A stretch of DNA of 64,000 nucleotides. It comes from CAZGXI01 sp964529715. Lineage in GTDB: Bacteria; Chloroflexota; Anaerolineae; Aggregatilineales; Ch27. The notes under the pieces are model-generated. The model worked only from the letters and a program-made list of their open reading frames with translations. It was not told the origin of the DNA and made no database searches. How positions within the stretch are numbered: position 1 is the stretch's first letter; each line of letters opens with the position of its first letter. Positions 33,574 to 41,769 of the stretch are shown piece by piece. The DNA lies in assembly GCA_964529715.1 (NCBI GenBank), contig CAZGXI010000024.1, positions 1-64,000 of the forward strand, in the 5' to 3' direction. The position numbers and the translations under genes were made by a program.

Positions 33574-33689
33574 GCCCTCACCCCAGCCCTCTCTTTCCGG
33601 CAACGACACCGGGACCGGCCCTCAGGTGAGGGGCTAGGAACACGTTGATTTCCCTCTCCATGAGGGCGAGGCGGTAGGAGGTGAGGGTC
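33574..33689. repeat. CCCTCACC/GGTGAGGG inverted-repeat element
   Basis: CCCTCACCCCAGCCCTCTC on the left is complementary to GAGGCGGTAGGAGGTGAGGG on the right, with nested CCCTCTCCATGAGGG in between. Similar sequence lies inside the element at 38401-38565, and a weaker one at about 54868-54925. It abuts the stop codon of the response-regulator gene. Confidence 0.6.
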
Positions 33690-34371
33690 ATTCCTCCCGC
33701 AGCACGTAGCCCACACCGCGCACGGTGTGGATCAGGCGCGATTCGCCCTCGGACTCGGTTTTTTGGCGCAGGTAGCGCACGTACACCTCGATGATGTTGC
33801 TCTCGCCGCCGAAATCGTACTTCCACACCCGGTCGAAGATCACGTCGCGGGTGAGCACCTGGCGCGGGTGACGCATGAAGAGTTCCAGTAGTTCATATTC
33901 TTTGGCCGTCAGGTCGATCACGCGGTCGCCGCGCATGGCGCGGCGTGTGCCGGTGTCGAGCGTCAGGTCGGCGAAGTGCAGCACTTCGGGGGTGGTGGTG
34001 GGGCGCGCGCGACGGAACAGGGCGCGGATGCGCGCTAGCAGTTCGACGAAATCGAAGGGCTTCACCAGGTAATCGTCTGCCCCGGCGTCCAGCCCTTCCA
34101 CGCGGTCATTGACCGCATCCCTAGCCGTCAGCATCAGGATCGGCAGGTCGGCGCTGGCGGCGCGCAGGCGACGGCAGACTTCCAGCCCGTCCAGGCCGGG
34201 CAGCATCAGGTCGAGGATCACCAGGTCAGGCGGATTGTCGCGGGCGCGTTCCAACGCCGCCGGACCGTCCATGGCTACATCCACCTTGTAGCCCTCGTAG
34301 ATCAGGCCGCGTCGCAGCGTTTGCACGATCTTTTCTTCGTCTTCGACGACTAGAATACGTTCTCCGCTCAT
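33688..34371 (-). CDS. OmpR-family response regulator
   Basis: This 227-residue two-domain regulator has a receiver (1-120) with acidic pocket E10-D11, phospho-acceptor D54 (LVILDLMLPG), LMLTARD and VKPF. A winged-helix DNA-binding domain follows (about 130-225: DLTLDTGTRRA, LTAKEYELLELFMRHP, YVRYLRQK, IHTVRGVGYVLR). No histidine kinase gene is adjacent; the nearest kinase, at 41770, has its own regulator at 44889. Start at ATG 34371 is chosen from homology; the frame is open upstream to 34479. It may follow the propeller-protein gene in one transcript (94-base gap). Confidence 0.93.
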   Translation of the reverse strand: MSGERILVVEDEEKIVQTLRRGLIYEGYKVDVAMDGPAALERARDNPPDLVILDLMLPGLDGLEVCRRLRAASADLPILMLTARDAVNDRVEGLDAGADDYLVKPFDFVELLARIRALFRRARPTTTPEVLHFADLTLDTGTRRAMRGDRVIDLTAKEYELLELFMRHPRQVLTRDVIFDRVWKYDFGGESNIIEVYVRYLRQKTESEGESRLIHTVRGVGYVLREE

Positions 34372-34465
34372 CGCTTGCGCTCCCCTAGACCATTGCCGCC
34401 AAGTGCGCCAGGACAGCCCCGGTGAAGGGGGAATCTTTGCGCTCTTTGCGGTTCCAATTGATTGT

Positions 34466-36460
34466 TTATGATCGTACACCCCACTGCAAGCCCCACACCT
34501 CGCCCGGAGTCTGCACAGCGAACTGCTCGCCCGTTTCTAGGCGGATGATCGCCAGCCGCCCCATTGCGCCGTAGTCGCCATAATGCATCTGGCGCAGCCC
34601 CGCCGCGAACGTTCCCTCCGGTGATAGCACGGGCGACTCGATCAGGCCGCCCTGGCCGTGTGGGATGGCGAGCGCCTCTGGCAGGATGGGCACCAGGAAC
34701 GGTTGCGCGCCGCCCGGCCCCATCGCCCCGCCGCTGGCGTCGCGCAGGATCATGGCGACTTCGTTTGCCAGTGGGACGGCGTCGAGCACGCTCCAGGCGT
34801 CGTTGAGGATGGTCGTCAGGCTCAGGTCTGCCGGGTTGACCAGGTACAGCCCTGGCGTCACGTAGCCGCCGCCGCTGGCCCAGGTCAGAATCTGACCGTT
34901 GGGCAGCCATGCCCCATCCATCGACCCGATAGGTAGTTCCACCGCTGGGCCACCCGTGATCGGCAGGATCGCCAGCCCGGCGCCTTCGTAATAGCCGACC
35001 ATGACCAGCAGCAGCGCGCCGTCAGGACTCCACTGCGGGACGCCGTAGACGCGCACCTGGTCTGGCGGCGTGTTCTCGTCGAGCGAGTCGGTGAGCAGTT
35101 CGGTGCGCGGTCCGCCCATGCTCGGCACAATCCAGATGCCATCGCGCACGAAAGCGATCAACCGTCCATCGGGACTCCAGGCGGGTTGCGCCCCTGCGCC
35201 GGGCCGTTCGGCCACCGGCGAAAGTTCGCGCTGGTTAGAGCCGTCCAGGTTGGCGGCGACCAACCGTCTTCCGGTCGTGTAGGCGATTTGCGTGTGATCT
35301 GGCGAAAGGCCGAAGTCGATCACGCCGTCCGCCGCTGCTGTGACCTGCATCGCCGGGCTGCCGTCGGCAGGCAGCCGCCAGACCTGGGTCACGCCTGCCG
35401 CGTCGTTCGCCAGAAAATACAGGTCGGTCGGCAGGGTTACACCGACGACTTCCGACGGGGGCAGCGGCCCCCAGGCATAAGCCTTGACACCGACCATCAG
35501 TTCGCGGCGGGCGTCAGTGCGCGGCTCGATCAGCGTTAGCGCGCCGTCCAACGTCGCCAGCAGCGCCGCGCCGTCTGGCAGCCAGCGCATGGCCGCCGTG
35601 ATCTCGGTTGCCGCCGGGATTTCCTGGTAGTCGCCCCCTTGCAGGCTGACCGTCCCGAAGCGGCGCGCCGCGAATGTCTGTCCGCTGGAATCGTGCACCC
35701 GGAAGATCAGGCGCCCGCCGGACAGCAGGGTCGGTTGGCTGACCAGCACTTCGGCTCCCAGCAAGACCTGTTGGCTGCCGTCCACCAGGCTGAGCGCGAT
35801 CAGGCCGCCTGCCGGAGGGGCCAGCGCCAGCACGCCTTCCCGCACCCAGGCCAGCCCTGCCGATGCCGGCACGCGCCCGGCTTCGACCACGCCGTCGCCC
35901 TGGCGACGATAGATCAACCAGGTGTCATTCTCTGCCTCGGCGGCCAGGTAGCTTCCGCCCGGCGACCACGCCAGATTGAGGAACGGCCCCCCGGCCATGT
36001 CCACGAACAGTGGCGCGCCGAATTCGCCCAGGCCGGCCAGGTAGAAGCGTACACCGGTCGCGGTGGTGTAGGCGATGGCTGCTGCGTCTGGCGACCAGGC
36101 CAGCGTTTGGCCGCGCCCGGTGATGGGCGGTTGGCCCGCCGTCTCGAATTCCATCAGTTGACCGCTCAGGCCGTCCACCGAAACGACCGCCAAAAAGACC
36201 CCGGCGGGCGTTTCCGGCGCGCTGCGGTAGGCGATCCACTGGCCATCTGGCGCGATGCCGAAATCGATCACCTGCTGGTCCGGCGGTGTGACTGTCGCTG
36301 CGAAGCCGCCACTGGCCGCGATGCGCAACACCTGGCCCTGCTCGTTAAGCACGAACAGGTCGGCTGGCAGCGTCGTCTGGCTCTGTGCTGCTGCCGGGGA
36401 CGGGCACAGTCCGAGGGCGAGCAAAATAACAATTCCAAACCGATAAAGCGCACGAGCCAT
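34466..36460 (-). CDS. Exported beta-propeller (TolB/PD40-like) protein
   Basis: This 664-residue exported protein has a signal peptide (1-25, ending PAAAQ). It consists almost entirely of repeated propeller blades with the TolB/PD40 hallmark of xxWSPDGxxIAY: for example LAWSPDAAAIAY, LAWSPGGSYLAA, FGLSPDHTQIAYT, PAWSPDGRLIAFV and PQWSPDGALLLV. Blades are about 45 residues, giving at least 12, perhaps two propellers. No enzymatic domain is fused. Such proteins bind peptides or other proteins at the cell surface. The start ATG 36460 has a clear signal peptide. It precedes the response regulator in the same direction; the functional link is unproven. Confidence 0.82.
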   Translation of the reverse strand: MARALYRFGIVILLALGLCPSPAAAQSQTTLPADLFVLNEQGQVLRIAASGGFAATVTPPDQQVIDFGIAPDGQWIAYRSAPETPAGVFLAVVSVDGLSGQLMEFETAGQPPITGRGQTLAWSPDAAAIAYTTATGVRFYLAGLGEFGAPLFVDMAGGPFLNLAWSPGGSYLAAEAENDTWLIYRRQGDGVVEAGRVPASAGLAWVREGVLALAPPAGGLIALSLVDGSQQVLLGAEVLVSQPTLLSGGRLIFRVHDSSGQTFAARRFGTVSLQGGDYQEIPAATEITAAMRWLPDGAALLATLDGALTLIEPRTDARRELMVGVKAYAWGPLPPSEVVGVTLPTDLYFLANDAAGVTQVWRLPADGSPAMQVTAAADGVIDFGLSPDHTQIAYTTGRRLVAANLDGSNQRELSPVAERPGAGAQPAWSPDGRLIAFVRDGIWIVPSMGGPRTELLTDSLDENTPPDQVRVYGVPQWSPDGALLLVMVGYYEGAGLAILPITGGPAVELPIGSMDGAWLPNGQILTWASGGGYVTPGLYLVNPADLSLTTILNDAWSVLDAVPLANEVAMILRDASGGAMGPGGAQPFLVPILPEALAIPHGQGGLIESPVLSPEGTFAAGLRQMHYGDYGAMGRLAIIRLETGEQFAVQTPGEVWGLQWGVRS

Positions 36461-36663
36461 CGCTAAACACTCTCTTTTTCATCGGCGATCTTCAACCGGA
36501 TTTCAGTATAGCGCAACCGTTGACTCGCAGGAAATCCGTCGCCGCAGGCAGACCGCCGATTTTCAATGAGGGGAAAAGTGATCTATGATAGACAGGAAAG
36601 GAAGAGCCTAACGGTTTGTTCCCGTTCTTGAGCAGTGGCCCATCGTACACAGGAGGAATCCCC

Positions 36664-38403
36664 ATGCGATTTCAGAATCGGGCGATCCCGCTGGTTGTGC
36701 TGGTTCTGGCGTTGGTCGTGTCGATCCCCTTTACGGCGGCGCAGGTCAGCGGCGTGAGCGTGGATGGCGCACGCGCGTTGTTCGTCTTCAGCCAGACCAG
36801 CGGCCTGGCCTACACACAGGCGACGGGCACGCCCGTCGTGGTTAACATCAGTGGCGAAGACGCCGCCTTTGCCGCGCTGTGCGCTGACACGCTGGATGTG
36901 GTCGATGCCGCGCGCCCGATCTCTGATGAGGAGATCGCTGCCTGTGCAGCCAATAGCGTCGGTTGGGTAGAGTTGCTGGTCGGCTGGGACGGCGTGGCGG
37001 TCTTTGCCAACGATCCGGCCACCACCTGCCTGACCACCGATGCCCTTGCGGAAACCTTCGGCGCGGAAAATGCTGTGACGTTTGGTCGGGGGCGCGAGTA
37101 TCGGGACTTCTTCGCTGGTGTGCTGGGTCTGGATGCGCTGGGCGCGCACTTTACGGCGGCAGACGACGACGCGGGCGTATTTGCTGCCTTCCAACCGATC
37201 AGCGCGAACGCGCTGGCCTTTACCAGCCTGGCCGGGGCGCTGACTTCTAACCTGACGCCCATCGCCATCGACGGCGGCGACGGCTGTGTGGCTCCGTCGC
37301 GGGAGACGGTCGAAAACGGCACGTATCCGCTGGGCCGCCCCCTATACCTGTACGTCAACGTGGGCAGTGGCGAGCGGCCTGAAGTGGCGGGCTTTGTGGA
37401 TTTCGTCTTGTCGGCAGACAATATCGCCCGTCTGCCGTCATTGGGGTTGCTCCCTGCGCAGGAAGCCAGCTATGCCCTGAACGTGTATAACTGGTCGCAG
37501 CGCGCCACCGGGCGGACCTTCAGTTCCCCACCGGTGGAACTGGCCGAGATCAGTGGCGCGGACCTGGTGCTCTACGACGGCGTGACCGAAGTAGGGACGC
37601 TGGTCACGGCGCTGGGCGGCGAGATCACGGCGGACCACCCAGACGTGCAGTTCCAGGTGGCAACCAACGACTCCGACCGGGCTTTTGAGCGGTTGTGTAA
37701 CGGCGAGGTCGATTTGGTCGGCGCGCGGCGCCCCATCGTCAATGCGGAGATCGGGGCCTGCGAGCGCAATGGTGTGGATTTCGTGGAATTGCTGATCGGG
37801 ACGAACGCGCTGGTGTTCGTGACCAATCGGGCCAACGACTACGCCACCTGCCTGAATGTGCCGCAGATCAACCAGATTTTCGGCGCGGAGAGCGCCGGGG
37901 TTGTCACGCGCTGGGAGCGGCTCCAGGATGGCTTCCCGCCGTATGACCTGGTGATTGCCGCTGCTTTCCCGCCTGCTGGCGCGATGTACGCTGACATGTT
38001 TACGGCGGTGCGCGGCGATGTGGCCGTCGGGGATGTCGGCAATGTGGTGGCCGGGAACGAGGCAGCCATCGGCTTTATGACCTATGGCGACTTCCTGGCG
38101 TACAACGCTCAGCACAGCGGCGCGCTGAACGCCGTGGCCGTCAATGTGGGGGCTGGCTGCGTTCAGCCGACCGAAGCCAACATCCAGAGTGGCGCGTATC
38201 CGTTTGCCCAGCCGCTCTATCTCTACCTCAACGCCGAGAGCGCGGCGCGTCCGACAGTGCAGGTGTTAGGCGCAGCATTGCTGGGCGAGGCCGGGCTGGA
38301 GGCGCTCAACGGCGCGGGCCTGCTCCCGACGACCGAGGTCAATTACACTCTGGATAGGGATGTGCTGCAAACCCGCACGACGGGCCGCTTCTTCAGCCGC
38401 TAG
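36664..38403 (+). CDS. Tandem PstS-like substrate-binding protein
   Basis: This 579-residue exported protein has a signal peptide (1-24, ending TAAQ). It then carries two consecutive phosphate-binding-protein-like domains. Domain 1 (about 30-285) ends PSRETVENGTYPLGRPLYLYVN and domain 2 (about 300-555) ends with PTEANIQSGAYPFAQPLYLYLN, the same signature. Both have an ARPI/RRPI stretch (DVVDAARPISDEE; DLVGARRPIVNAE) that in PstS precedes the ligand loop. Two fused copies are unusual. No pstC, pstA or pstB gene is near. GGAGGAATCCCC precedes the ATG. The TAG stop is the first three bases of an inverted-repeat element. Confidence 0.8.
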   Translation: MRFQNRAIPLVVLVLALVVSIPFTAAQVSGVSVDGARALFVFSQTSGLAYTQATGTPVVVNISGEDAAFAALCADTLDVVDAARPISDEEIAACAANSVGWVELLVGWDGVAVFANDPATTCLTTDALAETFGAENAVTFGRGREYRDFFAGVLGLDALGAHFTAADDDAGVFAAFQPISANALAFTSLAGALTSNLTPIAIDGGDGCVAPSRETVENGTYPLGRPLYLYVNVGSGERPEVAGFVDFVLSADNIARLPSLGLLPAQEASYALNVYNWSQRATGRTFSSPPVELAEISGADLVLYDGVTEVGTLVTALGGEITADHPDVQFQVATNDSDRAFERLCNGEVDLVGARRPIVNAEIGACERNGVDFVELLIGTNALVFVTNRANDYATCLNVPQINQIFGAESAGVVTRWERLQDGFPPYDLVIAAAFPPAGAMYADMFTAVRGDVAVGDVGNVVAGNEAAIGFMTYGDFLAYNAQHSGALNAVAVNVGAGCVQPTEANIQSGAYPFAQPLYLYLNAESAARPTVQVLGAALLGEAGLEALNGAGLLPTTEVNYTLDRDVLQTRTTGRFFSR

Positions 38404-38565
38404 AGCGTGTTATGAACTTTGTGTGGCTGTTCAGCTTCAGCCCTCGCTCCCCAACCCCCTCTCCCTTATGGAGAGGGGAAGTGAATCGGGCCGCTTCTCC
38501 TCACCCTGAGGGAGAGGGGGCAGGGGTGAGGGCCATTTGCCTGCGAAAGTACATCACACGCTCTA
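38401..38565. mobile_element. MITE-like element with TAGAGCGTG terminal inverted repeats
   Basis: The left end TAGAGCGTGTTATGAAC (38401-38417) matches the reverse complement of the right end (38549-38565, GTACATCACACGCTCTA) at 15 of 17 bases. The 165-base element is non-coding and contains CCCCCTCTCC/GGAGAGGGG palindromes. Ends of TA next to GAGCG suggest a TA target site, as used by IS630/Tc1-type transposases. Its first three bases are the TAG stop of the preceding gene. Confidence 0.65.
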
Positions 38566-38601
38566 GACATCCGGCTGTTCCCGATCAAGACAGGCAAACG
38601 C

Positions 38602-38626
38602 AGGGGCGTTCGGTCGAACGCCCCTC
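38602..38626. terminator. Palindromic hairpin upstream of the phosphatase gene
   Basis: GGGGCGTTCGGTCGAACGCCCC is a near-perfect palindrome followed by TCTATG. It could terminate the transcript entering from the left. No T run is present. Confidence 0.4.
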
Positions 38627-38652
38627 TATGTCTGGGTTGGAAAGGCAGGACT

Positions 38653-39174
38653 ATGCACGGTTTACCCGATATTGCGCATATCGTGGACGGCGTGTACATC
38701 GGTGGGGCGCAGGCGGCCTACCATACCCCCGAACTGCGCCAGGCAGGGATCACCTACGTGCTGAAACTGTACTTCTTCGAGCCGAATTGGCCGGTGGATT
38801 TCGTCGTCTGCAACAACCCGCTCAATGACGGCGAATTCGTGCCGCGCCAGCAAATGATGCGCGGCGTGACCTTCATCCGCGAGGCGCAGGCGGCAGATCG
38901 GCAGGTGTTGGTGGTTTGTGGGGCAGGCGTCAGCCGGTCGTCCACGTTCGTGCTGGCTTATCTGCTAGAATGTGGGTATGACCTGCGCGACGCCTGGCGG
39001 TTGCTGCGTGCCCGTCACCCCGAAGCCTGTCCGGCGCAGCAAATGTGGGCGTCGCTGCTAGCGCATTATGAGCTGCCCTATTCGATGAACGATGTGGTGA
39101 GCTGGTGGTTTGAGGAGGGTGTCCCAGGCCGGGGAGAAAGAAATGCCTCCGCGCGGGCTGGATCGGGCAGTTAG
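38653..39174 (+). CDS. Dual-specificity-type protein phosphatase
   Basis: This 173-residue phosphatase has the Cx5R loop CGAGVSR (C89, R95) followed by SS. A candidate general acid is D59 in NPLND. The opening IAHIVDGVYIGGAQAAYH is the usual start of dual-specificity phosphatases, which remove phosphate from Tyr and Ser/Thr. The last 25 residues are polar and add nothing recognisable. GGAAAGGCAGG precedes the ATG. The double-Nudix gene follows after 11 bases, so they are probably co-transcribed. Substrate unknown. Confidence 0.88.
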   Translation: MHGLPDIAHIVDGVYIGGAQAAYHTPELRQAGITYVLKLYFFEPNWPVDFVVCNNPLNDGEFVPRQQMMRGVTFIREAQAADRQVLVVCGAGVSRSSTFVLAYLLECGYDLRDAWRLLRARHPEACPAQQMWASLLAHYELPYSMNDVVSWWFEEGVPGRGERNASARAGSGS

Positions 39175-39185
39175 GTGCTGTGGAT

Positions 39186-40187
39186 ATGACGAAACCGGTG
39201 CAATCCCTGGCCGACGGATACATCCGCTGGGTGCGTTCGCACGTCGGCCACGAGTTGATCTATCTCGTCTACGCCAGCGTGGTCATCTTTGACGAGGCCG
39301 GGCGCGTGTTGGCCCAGGAGCGTTACGACTTTGACTGGTGGAGCGTGCCCGGCGGGGCGATGGAATTGCGCGAAGCGTTGCCAGAAACGGCCTGCCGCGA
39401 GGTGCGCGAAGAGTGCGGGATCGATGTGGCGCTGCATGGGCTGGTGGGCGTCTACAGCCATCCGCGCTTCAACCTGCATTATCCGAACGGCGACGACGTG
39501 CAGCAGTGGACGGTCTGCTTTTGGGGCGAAGTGGCCGGGGGCGTGCTGCGCCCAGACGGAGCCGAGTCGCTGCGCCTGTTCTTCGCTGAACCGGAAGCGA
39601 TCCTGGCCCGCACGCACCCCGCCCACGCGGCTATGATCCAGGACGCGCTGCGCGTCCGCGCCGGAGAAAAACCCGCGCTGGAGCCGATCGAGTCGTTCCC
39701 ACCCCTCAAGCCCTACTATCCCATCCTGCGGCGGCATGTCGGTCAGCAGCCGATTATCCTGCCGGGTGCAACGGCGATGATCGAAGACGACCAGGGACGT
39801 ATCCTGATGATCCATCGCACCGATGAGGACTGCTGGACCCCGCCCGGCGGCCTGTCGGACCTGGGCGAAACGACCACGGCGACCCTGGTCCGTGAGGTGC
39901 GCGAGGAAACCGGCCTGGAAGTGGAGCCTTACGCCATCGTCGGGCTGTACAGCGATCCGGCCCTGTTCTACGGTGCCTTTCCCAACGGCGACCGGGTGCA
40001 CGCCGTCGATGTGACGATGGCCTGCCGCGTGGTCGGCGGGACGTTGGTGGCGGAAGGCAACGACGACGAAAGCCGGGAAGTGGCTTTTCTGCCGCCGGAA
40101 GTTGCCGCCGAACGGGGCTGCATGGAATGGGTCGGCGTGGTGATCCGGGACTACTTTGACCGGGACGGCTGGCCACACGTGCGGTAG
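39186..40187 (+). CDS. Tandem double-Nudix hydrolase
   Basis: This 333-residue protein has two complete Nudix domains. The first box is GGAMELREALPET then REVREECGI (residues 57-79). The second is GGLSDLGETTTAT then REVREETGL (about 215-237). Both match Gx5Ex7REUxEExGU, so both halves should bind magnesium and be active. The halves are similar in length (PNGDDVQQW and PNGDRVHAVD recur at equivalent places), indicating an internal duplication. Nudix enzymes hydrolyse nucleoside diphosphates linked to another group; the substrate cannot be told. A GTG at 39180 is an alternative start. It follows a phosphatase gene. Confidence 0.88.
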   Translation: MTKPVQSLADGYIRWVRSHVGHELIYLVYASVVIFDEAGRVLAQERYDFDWWSVPGGAMELREALPETACREVREECGIDVALHGLVGVYSHPRFNLHYPNGDDVQQWTVCFWGEVAGGVLRPDGAESLRLFFAEPEAILARTHPAHAAMIQDALRVRAGEKPALEPIESFPPLKPYYPILRRHVGQQPIILPGATAMIEDDQGRILMIHRTDEDCWTPPGGLSDLGETTTATLVREVREETGLEVEPYAIVGLYSDPALFYGAFPNGDRVHAVDVTMACRVVGGTLVAEGNDDESREVAFLPPEVAAERGCMEWVGVVIRDYFDRDGWPHVR

Positions 40188-40202
40188 CCGCCCGGCAGGG
40201 GC

Positions 40203-40224
40203 GGGGCGTTCACCAGAACGCCCC
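40203..40224. terminator. Hairpin between convergent genes
   Basis: GGGGCGTTC pairs with GAACGCCCC across a four-base loop. It lies between the double-Nudix stop and the convergent small secreted protein, and no T run is seen. Confidence 0.5.
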
Positions 40225-40241
40225 GCGCGCCAGAAGGGGGA

Positions 40242-40469
40242 TCAATACCCGTATGTGGGGTCTCCCTGAGAGGACACGCGCGCCAGGCAGCGCGCCAGTG
40301 CGGAGTCTGGGCCTTCGGCGTATTGGAAGTTCGGACCCAGGCCGTGTGTGGCGCAGATTGCCATGTCGGTGCGCTGATCAGCACTCACGGCGGCGACGGC
40401 CAACAGGCTAACGACAACGGTAATCAAAAGAATCGTTGCCACCAAACGGAAACGATGAGCGGACTTCAT
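40242..40469 (-). CDS. Small secreted protein, unknown
   Basis: This 75-residue protein has a typical signal peptide (MKSAHRF then a hydrophobic core, cleavage near AVSA-DQ at about 31). The mature part is about 45 residues, with two cysteines (ICATHG, ARCLARV) that may form a disulfide, and ends DPTYGY. Ribosome site GAAAGGAAAG precedes the start. It has its own promoter upstream. I do not recognise it. Confidence 0.65.
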   Translation of the reverse strand: MKSAHRFRLVATILLITVVVSLLAVAAVSADQRTDMAICATHGLGPNFQYAEGPDSALARCLARVSSQGDPTYGY

Positions 40470-40516
40470 GGGTACTCTTTCCTTTCAGAATCTGGTGAAC
40501 CTGCTCTAAGTAGTAG

Positions 40517-40544
40517 GTCATATCGTGTGATGCTCTTTATTCAA
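40517..40544 (-). promoter_or_regulatory. Sigma-70-like promoter for the small secreted protein
   Basis: Reading leftward, TTGAAT (40544-40539) and TATGAC (40522-40517) are 16 bases apart in an AT-rich intergenic region. The gene start is about 48 bases downstream. Confidence 0.4.
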
Positions 40545-40616
40545 CCATAAGTAGACTTATTTTGTCAATATTTGGAAAATATTCACTAAGGGTATGAGCA
40601 CGGTCAAGGAGCCTCC

Positions 40617-41726
40617 ATGTTTCTTCAACGCCTCGAAATCCTGCAAAACATCGTCGCCCGTGCCGGACTGGACGCCGCCGCGCTGATCCCTGGCGCGGAC
40701 CTGCACTTCGTGACCGGCGTGGACTTCCACCTGATCAAACGCCCGTTCGTGGCGCTGTTCCCGCCGCAGGGTGAGCCGGTCTTCGTGCTGCCGGAACTGG
40801 ACAGGCTTAACTTGCAGGCGGCGAATCCCTTCCCGCTGCGTGCCCTCGGTTACACCGATACGGACGGCCCAGACGCGGCCTTCGCAGAAGCGGGGCGCAT
40901 CCTGGGCGTGGACGGGGGGCGCGTGGGCGTGCAGGGCACCCGGATGCGCTTCTTCGAGGCGCAGTACCTCACGCGCCACCTGCCCAGCATCACCCTGGTC
41001 GATGCCGACGACGCGCTGGCTGATCTGCGGATGCGCAAGGACGCCGCCGCCGTCGAGTCCATGCGGCGGGCCATCGCCATCAGCGAGACGGCGCTGGCCG
41101 AGATCGTCGCGGGTGTGCGCCCCGGCATGACCGAGCGCGCCATTGCCAACCGCCTGCACATCGCCATGCTACGCGGCGGGGGCGGCGCGCTGCCTTTCGA
41201 CGTGACGGTGCTGTCCGGCCCGAACAGTGCCCTGCCGCACGGCGTCCCTGGCGACCGGCCCATCCGTGAGGGCGAACTGCTGCTCTTTGACTATGGCACG
41301 ACGGTGGACGGCTATGCTTCGGACATCACGCGCACATTCGTGGTGGGCGAATTGACCGACTCGCGCCTGCGAGATGCTTATCTCGCGGTATTGAACGCCA
41401 ACGAAGCCGGGCGCAAGGCCGCCGGGCCGGGCGTCCCCGCGCAGGAGGTGGACCGCGCCGCGCGGCGGGAGATCGTCCGGGCGGGCTTCGGCGATTACTT
41501 CATCCACCGCACCGGGCACGGCCTGGGCCTGGATATTCACGAAGGGCCGTACATCCGCGAGGGCAACGACCGCGCGCTGGAGCCGGGCAATACCTTCACC
41601 GTCGAGCCGGGCGTCTATCTGCCGGGCATGGGTGGGGTGCGCATCGAGGATAACGTGCTGATCACGGAGAACGGCGCGGAAACGCTGACCACGTTCCCCA
41701 GGGAGTTGCAGTCCATCGGGAGATAG
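40617..41726 (+). CDS. M24 metallopeptidase, Xaa-Pro dipeptidase-like
   Basis: This 369-residue protein has a creatinase-type N-domain (about 1-130) and an M24 catalytic domain. All five metal ligands are present: D225 (LFDYGTTVDGY), D236 (SDITRTF), H301 (RTGHGLGLDIHE), E330 (TVEPGVY) and E344 (RIEDNV). VTVLSGPNSALPHG matches the substrate loop of proline peptidases. It should be an active cytoplasmic proline dipeptidase or aminopeptidase. AAGGAG lies about seven bases before the ATG. It is convergent with the histidine kinase gene (43 bases). Confidence 0.92.
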   Translation: MFLQRLEILQNIVARAGLDAAALIPGADLHFVTGVDFHLIKRPFVALFPPQGEPVFVLPELDRLNLQAANPFPLRALGYTDTDGPDAAFAEAGRILGVDGGRVGVQGTRMRFFEAQYLTRHLPSITLVDADDALADLRMRKDAAAVESMRRAIAISETALAEIVAGVRPGMTERAIANRLHIAMLRGGGGALPFDVTVLSGPNSALPHGVPGDRPIREGELLLFDYGTTVDGYASDITRTFVVGELTDSRLRDAYLAVLNANEAGRKAAGPGVPAQEVDRAARREIVRAGFGDYFIHRTGHGLGLDIHEGPYIREGNDRALEPGNTFTVEPGVYLPGMGGVRIEDNVLITENGAETLTTFPRELQSIGR

Positions 41727-41769
41727 GGTGGGCAAAAGTGCGTGGGAGAAGCGGCGACTCGCCGACGAG

